NCBI RefSeq assembly: GCF_002979555.1
Contig: NZ_PCOZ01000001.1
Span: forward strand, 372,001-436,000
Direction: 5' to 3'
DNA: 64,000 bases
Source of the DNA: Pseudomonas sp. MYb60
GTDB lineage: Bacteria > Pseudomonadota > Gammaproteobacteria > Pseudomonadales > Pseudomonadaceae
Shown piece after piece: positions 58,167 to 64,000 of the stretch (position 1 is its first letter; every line of letters begins with the position of its first letter). The notes below the pieces were generated by a model. It had not been told where the DNA came from, ran no database searches, and saw only the letters and a program-made list of their open reading frames with translations. Position numbers and translations under genes: made by a program.

Positions 58167-60445
58167 CCCCCGACCAGATGCGCGACGCCTCGCTACTGGA
58201 ACTGTTCAGCCTGGAAGCCGACGCGCAAACCCAGGTGCTGAGCGCCGGCCTGCTGGCCCTGGAGCGCAACCCGACCCAGGCCGACCAGCTCGAAGCCTGC
58301 ATGCGTGCGGCGCACTCGCTCAAGGGTGCGGCACGGATCGTCGGGGTGGATGCCGGCGTCAGCGTTTCCCACGTGATGGAAGATTGCCTGGTGAGCGCCC
58401 AGGAAAGTCGCTTGTACCTGCAACCCGAACATATCGACGCGCTGCTGCAAGGCACCGACCTGTTGATGCGTATCGCCACCCCCGGCAATGACGTGGGCCC
58501 GGCGGACATCGAAGCTTATGTGACATTGATGGAGCGCCTGCTCGACCCGTCCCAGGCACCGGTGAAGCTCACGCCGTCGCCGTCGCAGCCTGAGCCTGAG
58601 CCGGCGCTCGTCATTGACGAACTGCCGCCGGAGCCCGAACCTGCGCCGCCGGTTGCCGCCGAGCCGCAACGCCAGAACAAACGCATGACCGAAGGCGGCG
58701 AGCGTGTCTTGCGCGTCACCGCCGAACGCTTGAACAGCCTGTTGGACCTGTCGAGCAAGTCCCTGGTGGAAACCCAGCGGCTCAAGCCCTACCTGGGCAG
58801 CCTGCAGCGGCTCAAGCGCATGCAGAGCCAGGGCGTGCGGGCGCTGGATACCTTGGACGGCCACCTCAAGACCCTCGACCTCAACCTCGAAGCCCAGGAA
58901 GCCCTGGCCGATACGCGTCGCCTGCTCAGCGAGGCGCAGGCCCTGCTGGCGGAAAAAACCGCCGAGCTGGATGAGTTTGGCTGGCAGGCCGGACAGCGCG
59001 CCCAGGTGCTCTACGACACCGCGCTGGCCTGCCGCATGCGCCCGTTCGCCGATGTGCTGGCGGGGCAGGTCCGCATGGTCCGCGACCTCGGCCGCAGCCT
59101 GGGCAAGCAGGTGCGCCTGGAAATCGAGGGTGAGAAAACCCAGGTCGACCGCGACGTGCTGGAAAAGCTCGAAGCACCGCTCACGCATCTATTGCGCAAT
59201 GCCGTCGACCACGGCATTGAAATGCCGGACCAGCGCCTGCTGGCGGGCAAGCCGGCCGAAGGCTTGATCCGTCTGCGCGCTTCCCACCAGGCCGGTTTGC
59301 TGGTGCTGGAACTGAGCGATGACGGCAACGGTGTTGATCTGGAGCGCCTGCGCGGCACCATCGTCGAGCGCAAGCTGTCGACCCTGGACACCGCTCGGGA
59401 CCTGAGCGAAGAAGAACTGCTGACGTTCCTGTTCCTGCCGGGTTTCAGCCTGCGGGACAAGGTCACCGAAGTCTCCGGGCGCGGCGTTGGCCTGGATGCC
59501 GTGCAGCATATGGTCCGCCAGCTGCGCGGCGCGGTGGTGCTGGAGCAGACGGCGGGGCAGGGCAGTCGCTTTCACCTGGAGGTACCGCTGACGCTGTCGG
59601 TGGTGCGCAGCCTGGTGGTGGAAGTGGGCGAGGAAGCCTACGCCTTCCCGCTGGCCCACATCGAACGCATGTGCGACCTGGCCCCGGACGACATCGTGCA
59701 ACTGGAAGGCCGCCAGCATTTCTGGCACGAAGGCCGGCATGTCGGCCTGGTCGCCGCCAGCCAGTTGTTGCAGCGCCCGGCGGGGCAGAACAATGATGAA
59801 ACCCTCAAGGTCGTGGTGATCCGCGAGCGCGATGCGGTTTATGGTATCGCCGTCGAACGCTTTATCGGCGAGCGCACCCTGGTGGTGTTGCCGCTGGATG
59901 ATCGCCTGGGCAAGGTCCAGGATATTTCCGCTGGCGCCTTGCTCGACGATGGCTCGGTGGTTCTGATCGTCGATGTAGAAGATATGCTGCGCTCGGTGGA
60001 CAAACTGCTCAACACCGGTCGCCTGGAGCGCATTGCCCGGCGCAGCCAGCAGGCCACCGAGGCGCCGCGCAAGCGCGTGCTGGTGGTGGATGACTCCCTC
60101 ACCGTGCGCGAGCTGCAGCGCAAATTGTTGCTCAATCGCGGTTATGAAGTGGCGGTGGCGGTCGATGGGATGGACGGTTGGAACGCCTTGCGCTCCGAAG
60201 ACTTCGACCTGCTGATCACCGATATTGATATGCCTCGCATGGACGGTATTGAATTGGTCACACTCCTGCGCCGTGACAACCGCCTGCAATCGTTGCCGGT
60301 GATGGTGGTGTCGTACAAGGATCGCGAAGAAGACCGCCGTCGTGGACTGGATGCCGGCGCCGACTATTATTTAGCCAAGGCCAGTTTCCACGATGACGCC
60401 TTGCTGGACGCCGTGGTGGAACTGATTGGAGGAGCGCGGGCATGA
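58163..60445 (+). CDS. wspE: Hybrid CheA-type histidine kinase/response regulator WspE
   Basis: 760 residues. The N-terminal Hpt domain has the phospho-His in AAHSLKGAARIVG near residue 51; a Pro/Glu-rich linker covers about 135-170; dimerisation and HATPase domains follow (LLRNAVDHGIEMPD near 345 and VSGRGVGLDAVQHMV near 440-454), then a CheW-like domain (about 475-610), and a C-terminal receiver with VLVVDDSLTVREL (about 638) and the acceptor Asp in DLLITDIDMPRMDG (about 683). It phosphorylates WspR and WspF. Confidence 0.96.
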   Translation: MTPDQMRDASLLELFSLEADAQTQVLSAGLLALERNPTQADQLEACMRAAHSLKGAARIVGVDAGVSVSHVMEDCLVSAQESRLYLQPEHIDALLQGTDLLMRIATPGNDVGPADIEAYVTLMERLLDPSQAPVKLTPSPSQPEPEPALVIDELPPEPEPAPPVAAEPQRQNKRMTEGGERVLRVTAERLNSLLDLSSKSLVETQRLKPYLGSLQRLKRMQSQGVRALDTLDGHLKTLDLNLEAQEALADTRRLLSEAQALLAEKTAELDEFGWQAGQRAQVLYDTALACRMRPFADVLAGQVRMVRDLGRSLGKQVRLEIEGEKTQVDRDVLEKLEAPLTHLLRNAVDHGIEMPDQRLLAGKPAEGLIRLRASHQAGLLVLELSDDGNGVDLERLRGTIVERKLSTLDTARDLSEEELLTFLFLPGFSLRDKVTEVSGRGVGLDAVQHMVRQLRGAVVLEQTAGQGSRFHLEVPLTLSVVRSLVVEVGEEAYAFPLAHIERMCDLAPDDIVQLEGRQHFWHEGRHVGLVAASQLLQRPAGQNNDETLKVVVIRERDAVYGIAVERFIGERTLVVLPLDDRLGKVQDISAGALLDDGSVVLIVDVEDMLRSVDKLLNTGRLERIARRSQQATEAPRKRVLVVDDSLTVRELQRKLLLNRGYEVAVAVDGMDGWNALRSEDFDLLITDIDMPRMDGIELVTLLRRDNRLQSLPVMVVSYKDREEDRRRGLDAGADYYLAKASFHDDALLDAVVELIGGARA

Positions 60446-61452
60446 GGATTGCGATCGTCAATGACATGCCCCTGGCGGTGGAGGCGTTGCGCCGTGCCTT
60501 GAGCCTCGAGCCTGCGCATGAGGTGGTGTGGGTGGCCAGCAATGGCTTGGAAGCGGTGCAGCGCTGCGCCGAACTGACCCCGGACCTGATCCTGATGGAC
60601 CTGATCATGCCGGTGATGGACGGTGTGGAAGCCACGCGCCAGATCATGGCCGAGACGCCGTGTGCGATCGTGATTGTCACCGTGGACCGCCAGGCCAATG
60701 TCAGCCGCGTGTTCGAAGCCATGGGCCACGGCGCCCTGGATGTGGTGGACACGCCGGCCCTGGGGGTGGGCAATCCCAAGGATGCGGCGGCGCCGCTGTT
60801 GCGCAAGATCCTCAATATCGGCTGGCTGATCGGCCAGCGCGGCAGCCGTGTCCGTACTGAAGCCGCCCCCGCGCGAAGCACCGGCAAACGCCAGAGCCTG
60901 GTGGCCATCGGCTCGTCTGCCGGCGGCCCTGCCGCCCTGGAAATTCTGCTCAAGGGCTTGCCCCGGGACTTTTCCGCCGCCATTGTGCTGGTGCAGCATG
61001 TGGACCAGGTGTTTGCCGCGGGCATGGCCGAATGGCTGAGCAGTGCGTCGGGACTGCCGGTACGTCTGGCGCGCGAGGGGGAGCCGCCGCAAAGTGGCGT
61101 GGTGCTGCTGGCCGGCACCAATCATCACATTCGGTTGCTGAAAAATGGCACCCTTGCCTACACGGCAGAGCCGGTCAACGAGATTTACCGGCCGTCGATC
61201 GACGTGTTTTTTGAAAGCGTGGCCAGCCATTGGAACGGTGATGCCGTCGGCGTATTGCTGACCGGCATGGGGCGCGACGGGGCCCAGGGCCTCAAGTTAC
61301 TGCGGGAACAAGGTTATTTGACCATCGCCCAGGATCAGCAGAGCTCGGCGGTGTATGGCATGCCCAAAGCCGCGGCGGCAATTGACGCTGCTGTTGAAAT
61401 TCGCCCACTGGATAGAATTGCGCCCCGATTGCTGGAGGTATTTTCAAAATGA
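60442..61452 (+). CDS. wspF: CheB-type methylesterase WspF
   Basis: 336 residues. Receiver domain with acceptor Asp in DLILMDLIMPVMDG (about 54) and methylesterase domain with Ser/His/Asp triad segments VAIGSSAGGPAALE (near 154-167), VLVQHVDQVF (near 182-191) and LLTGMGRDGAQG (near 273-284). It demethylates WspA and restrains the pathway; loss of function in this gene is the classic route to wrinkly-spreader types. 51 bp separate it from wspR. Confidence 0.96.
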   Translation: MRIAIVNDMPLAVEALRRALSLEPAHEVVWVASNGLEAVQRCAELTPDLILMDLIMPVMDGVEATRQIMAETPCAIVIVTVDRQANVSRVFEAMGHGALDVVDTPALGVGNPKDAAAPLLRKILNIGWLIGQRGSRVRTEAAPARSTGKRQSLVAIGSSAGGPAALEILLKGLPRDFSAAIVLVQHVDQVFAAGMAEWLSSASGLPVRLAREGEPPQSGVVLLAGTNHHIRLLKNGTLAYTAEPVNEIYRPSIDVFFESVASHWNGDAVGVLLTGMGRDGAQGLKLLREQGYLTIAQDQQSSAVYGMPKAAAAIDAAVEIRPLDRIAPRLLEVFSK

Positions 61453-61503
61453 CCGTTGCCTCCCGTGGTGCAGGCTTGCAGGTAGTAATTCAGGTGACTG
61501 CAC

Positions 61504-62505
61504 ATGAGTGATTTACAGATCGACGACATCAAGACCGACGAAAATGCCGCTATGGTGTTGCTGGTCGACGACCAGGCCATGATTGGCGAAGCGGTACGGC
61601 GTGGTCTGGCCCATGAAGAAAACATCGACTTCCACTTTTGCGCCGATCCGCACCAGGCCATCGCCCAGGCGATTCGTATCAAGCCCACGGTGATCCTGCA
61701 GGATTTGGTCATGCCCGGCCTCGACGGCCTGACACTGGTGCGCGAATACCGCAATCATCCGGCCACGCAGAACATCCCGATCATTGTGCTCTCCACCAAG
61801 GAGGACCCGATGATCAAGAGTGCGGCATTTGCGGCGGGGGCCAACGACTACCTGGTCAAGCTGCCGGACAACATCGAACTGGTGGCGCGCATTCGCTATC
61901 ACTCGCGCTCCTTCATGACCCTGTTGCAGCGCGATGCGGCCTACCGGGCGCTGCGGGTCAGCCAGCAACAGTTGCTGGACACCAACCTGGTGCTGCAGCG
62001 GCTGATGAACTCCGACGGCCTCACCGGGCTGTCCAACCGCCGTCACTTCGACGAATACCTGGAGCTGGAGTGGCGTCGTGCCATGCGTGACCAGACCCAG
62101 TTGTCGTTGCTGATGATCGACGTGGACTTCTTCAAGACCTACAACGACAGCTTTGGCCATGTCGAGGGCGATGAAGCCCTGCGCAAGGTCGCCACGGCCA
62201 TCCGCGACGCCAGCAGCCGCCCTTCGGACCTGCCGGCGCGCTACGGCGGTGAAGAGTTCGCGCTGGTGCTGCCCAATACCTCGCCGGGCGGCGCACGCCT
62301 GGTCGCCGAGAAACTGCGCATGGCCGTGGCCGCGCTGAAAATCCCGCACATCGCGCCGGTCGAAGGCTCGAGCCTGACCATCAGCATCGGCCTGTCGACG
62401 CTGACGCCGCAGGTCGGTACGGATTGCCGGCAGTTGATCATGGCGGCGGACAAGGGGCTGTATACGGCCAAGCATAATGGGCGCAATCAGGTGGGGATTG
62501 AGTAG
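61504..62505 (+). CDS. wspR: Diguanylate cyclase response regulator WspR
   Basis: 333 residues. Receiver domain with Asp67 as acceptor ([13 protein letters not shown]), a helical stalk (about 135-170), and a GGDEF domain with the active GGEEF at 248-252 and an inhibitory site RPSD at 239-242, so product inhibition is likely kept. It makes c-di-GMP when phosphorylated by WspE. Unlike the other wsp genes it does not overlap its neighbour, and has its own weak AGGTGA ribosome site. Last gene of the operon. Confidence 0.96.
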   Translation: MSDLQIDDIKTDENAAMVLLVDDQAMIGEAVRRGLAHEENIDFHFCADPHQAIAQAIRIKPTVILQDLVMPGLDGLTLVREYRNHPATQNIPIIVLSTKEDPMIKSAAFAAGANDYLVKLPDNIELVARIRYHSRSFMTLLQRDAAYRALRVSQQQLLDTNLVLQRLMNSDGLTGLSNRRHFDEYLELEWRRAMRDQTQLSLLMIDVDFFKTYNDSFGHVEGDEALRKVATAIRDASSRPSDLPARYGGEEFALVLPNTSPGGARLVAEKLRMAVAALKIPHIAPVEGSSLTISIGLSTLTPQVGTDCRQLIMAADKGLYTAKHNGRNQVGIE

Positions 62506-62569
62506 GGGGGGGATGGCGGTGTGTATATCCGTTGCTCTTGACCCAACAGTTGGCACCTCGCCTGCGTTC

Positions 62570-62605
62570 GGCCAGCGTGTTTGACGGGGCGCCCCGATCA
62601 AAATC
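62570..62605. repeat. Left arm of a long inverted repeat flanking a REPIN
   Basis: Positions 62570-62592 (GGCCAGCGTGTTTGACGGGG then CGC) are the exact reverse complement of 62833-62855; a second block GATCAAAATC at 62596-62605 pairs with GATTTTGATC at 62819-62828. The arms enclose the REPIN at 62656-62750. Confidence 0.92.
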
Positions 62606-62655
62606 GAAAGCGCGCGGCCTTAGAGCCGACTGGGTGGGTGTGCGGTTCACAGTTC

Positions 62656-62750
62656 AAATGTGGGAGGGGGCTTGCCCCCGATGGCAGAGTGTCAGTCACT
62701 GGATTTGTAGCTGACCCACCGCTATCGGGGGCAAGCCCCCTCCCACATTT
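62656..62750. repeat. REPIN downstream of wspR
   Basis: 95 bp with outer arms AAATGTGGGAGGGGGCTTG and CAAGCCCCCTCCCACATTT (a 19-bp perfect pair), inner REP hairpins GCTTGCCCCCGAT and ATCGGGGGCAAGC, and a centre AGTGTCAGTCACTGG. Same class as 33015-33110. Confidence 0.93.
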
Positions 62751-62784
62751 GGCTCCCATACATCATCAGGTAGATGGTGGTCTG

Positions 62785-62808
62785 CTCTGGCTCTGGCTCT
62801 GGCTCTGG
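62785..62808. repeat. Short tandem repeat (CTCTGG)4
   Basis: Four perfect CTCTGG hexamers followed by CT, between the REPIN and the right inverted-repeat arm. Copy number may vary between strains. Confidence 0.85.
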
Positions 62809-62818
62809 CTTTGTTTTT

Positions 62819-62855
62819 GATTTTGATCTTAAGCGCCCCGTCAAACACGCTGGCC
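62819..62855. repeat. Right arm of the long inverted repeat
   Basis: Positions 62833-62855 are the exact reverse complement of 62570-62592; GATTTTGATC at 62819-62828 pairs with 62596-62605. Confidence 0.92.
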
Positions 62856-62866
62856 GGAATTCGGCA

Positions 62867-62949
62867 TGGAGTTGGGGGGTAACCCGGCAGGACGCCGGGT
62901 TAGCCGCCCCGCGCCATGGATGGCGCGTGGCGGCGGCCCCCCAACTCCA
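62867..62949. repeat. Structured element predicted to fold as a three-way junction
   Basis: An outer 13-bp perfect stem (TGGAGTTGGGGGG at 62867-62879 with CCCCCCAACTCCA at 62937-62949) encloses two hairpins: TAACCCGGC/GCCGGGTTA (62880-62902) and GCCGCC...GCGCCA-TGGA-TGGCGC...GGCGGC (62903-62934). A further inverted repeat (GGTTACTTTTGG/CCAAAAGTGACC, 63011-63059) and a CCCGCC/GGGCGG hairpin (63058-63073) follow. I recall similar GGTTACTTTTGG...CCCGCCGTAAGGGCGG sequences as dispersed repeats in Pseudomonas genomes. Confidence 0.7.
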
Positions 62950-63220
62950 TGTCGGATTACGGGCACACCGAGCGTGAGCGAGGTGCCGAGTGTTGGGGCA
63001 AGAGCCTTTTGGTTACTTTTGGCTGGGCCGGCATTCCGGGCTCTTTTCCAAAAGTGACCCGCCGTAAGGGCGGAACCTTAAGTAGCCGTTACCGCAGCAA
63101 CGGATATGTCCACCGACACCCCCACAACCCCAACCCTTTTCGCCCAGCGGACTGCCGCTCCCCCCCATTACCCGTTATACTCGCCGGCTTTCAAAAGTTC
63201 GCCAACGAGTGCTGCCCGCC

Positions 63221-64000
63221 ATGGAAATCAACCCGATCCTGAACACCATCAAGGACCTGTCCGAGCGCTCCGAAACTATTCGGGGGTATCTTTGACTACG
63301 ATCAAAAGCATGAGCGTCTGACCGAAGTCAATCGCGAGCTTGAAGATCCGAGTGTCTGGAACAAACCTGAATACGCCCAGGAACTGGGCCGCGAGCGCGC
63401 TGCGCTGGCGCAGATCGTCGATACCCTCGACGAACTGAACACCGGTCTGGCCGATTGCCGTGACCTGCTGGACATGGCCGTCGAAGAAAACGACGAAGGC
63501 GCAGTGGGCGATGTCGTCGCCGAGCTGGCCCGTCTCGAGGAAAACCTCGCCAAACTCGAATTCCGCCGCATGTTCAGCCACGAGATGGACCCGAACAACG
63601 CTTACCTGGACATCCAGGCCGGCTCCGGTGGTACCGAGGCCCAGGACTGGGCCAACATCCTGCTGCGCATGTACCTGCGCTGGGCGGATAAACGCGGGTT
63701 CGACGCGACCATCATGGAGCTGTCGGCCGGTGAAGTCGCCGGTATCAAGGGCGCAACCGTGCACATCAAGGGTGAATACGCCTTTGGCTGGCTGCGTACC
63801 GAGATCGGCGTGCACCGCCTGGTGCGCAAGAGCCCGTTCGACTCCGGCAACCGTCGGCACACCTCGTTTTCTGCCGTATTCGTCTCGCCAGAGATCGACG
63901 ACAAGGTGGAAATCGAGATCAACCCGGCCGACCTGCGCATCGACACCTACCGTTCCTCCGGTGCCGGTGGTCAGCACGTAAACACCACCGACTCGGCCGT
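63221..64000 (+). CDS. prfB: Peptide chain release factor 2, with programmed +1 frameshift (5' part)
   Basis: RF2 reads UGA and UAA stops. The gene starts at the ATG at 63221, runs 24 codons to an in-frame TGA at 63293-63295, and continues in the +1 frame from GAC at 63294 to the window end, about 259 of some 364 residues. Continuing frame gives SGGTEAQDW and, near the end, the peptidyl-hydrolysis motif GAGGQHVN. The stop is the conserved autoregulation site of prfB, not a pseudogene sign. The rest of the gene lies beyond 64000. Confidence 0.96.
63281..63295 (+). promoter_or_regulatory. prfB: Programmed +1 frameshift site of prfB
   Basis: CGG GGG TAT CTT TGA: an internal Shine-Dalgarno-like CGGGGG, then the slippery CTT and the in-frame TGA followed by C, the same layout as E. 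coli prfB (AGG GGG TAT CTT TGA C). Low RF2 leads to pausing at TGA and slip to the +1 frame. Confidence 0.95.

Larger units (their letters stand above)
62506..63220. other. wspR-prfB intergenic region
   Basis: 715 bp without a convincing gene. It holds, in order, the left inverted-repeat arm, a REPIN, the CTCTGG repeat, the right arm, the three-way-junction element, and a tail hairpin. Short open frames here (for example 62866-63057) run through the palindromes and have no ribosome site. No clear Rho-independent terminator for wspR with a T run was seen, though several of the hairpins could serve. Confidence 0.7.

Noticed and set aside
62785..62808. CRISPR-like repeats
   Set aside because: Direct hexamers without spacers; no cas genes. 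Other repeats in the window are palindromic REPs.
62866..63057. Small open frames through the wspR-prfB gap
   Set aside because: They read through palindromic repeats, lack ribosome sites and would encode repeat-derived peptides.
63293..63295. In-frame stop in prfB as a sign of a pseudogene
   Set aside because: It is the conserved programmed frameshift site with the SD-like stimulator.

Overview
The window is a 64 kb piece of core chromosome from a fluorescent Pseudomonas, most likely the P. fluorescens subgroup (SBW25-like). The grounds are the high GC content, the protein sequences, gene neighbourhoods also known from P. aeruginosa (argF to argG; mutS-fdxA-rsmZ; recA-recX; erdR-dgkA), a complete seven-gene wsp operon, and P. 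fluorescens-type REP/REPIN palindromes (GTGGGAGGGGGCTTGCCCCC). No prophage, IS element, CRISPR array, rRNA or tRNA gene was seen. It is mostly housekeeping DNA with a few accessory points.

Layout. 0-3.3 kb: glycerol uptake and phosphorylation (glpF-glpK) and the Cys-tRNA(Pro) deacylase ybaK. 3.4-8.4 kb: argF overlapping an orphan ABC ATPase, an uncharacterised molybdopterin oxidoreductase, and monothiol glutaredoxin grxD. 8.4-14.4 kb: iron storage and release (bfr, bfd with a Fur box), a 2-Cys peroxiredoxin, rnt, pyrC, motY, argG. 14.4-21.1 kb: an AT-rich stretch, an orphan LuxR-type response regulator, a small PA3496-type protein, nth, an rnfB without the rest of the Rnf complex, metG and apbC. 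21.1-27 kb: the regulatory RNA rsmZ with its GacA box, fdxA, mutS, pncC, recA with a LexA box, recX. 27-41 kb: a LOG-family gene with a hairpin-rich leader, a small exported protein, tapT, erdR, dgkA, the finR/fpr divergent pair, trmO, a DUF1456 gene, a pseudouridine-synthase-like gene, a GNAT gene, rimO, kup, an old yellow enzyme. 41-53 kb: opgD, then a polyamine module on the minus strand (LysR, aldehyde dehydrogenase, ydcS-ydcT-ydcU-ydcV-patD, spdH). 53-62.5 kb: a DUF533 gene and wspABCDEFR, the surface-sensing pathway that makes c-di-GMP. 62.5-64 kb: a structured repeat region, then the 5' part of prfB with its programmed frameshift.

How the genes work together. Two control systems of surface life lie in the window: RsmZ, which sequesters RsmA/RsmE under GacA control, and Wsp, in which receptor WspA, couplers WspB and WspD, kinase WspE, methyltransferase WspC and methylesterase WspF set phosphorylation of the diguanylate cyclase WspR. 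The polyamine module has binding-protein-dependent import (YdcSTUV), spermidine cleavage (SpdH, Tat-exported) and 4-aminobutyraldehyde oxidation (PatD plus a paralogue), leading to GABA. bfr/bfd, fdxA, fpr/finR and grxD form an iron and redox theme.

Most unusual points: the Bfr beside bfd has lost three of six ferroxidase ligands; RnfB is alone and soluble; the pseudouridine synthase lacks the catalytic Asp; WspD carries a four-cysteine motif; rsmZ is not next to rpoS here; and the wspR-prfB gap holds a nested inverted-repeat element with a predicted three-way junction.
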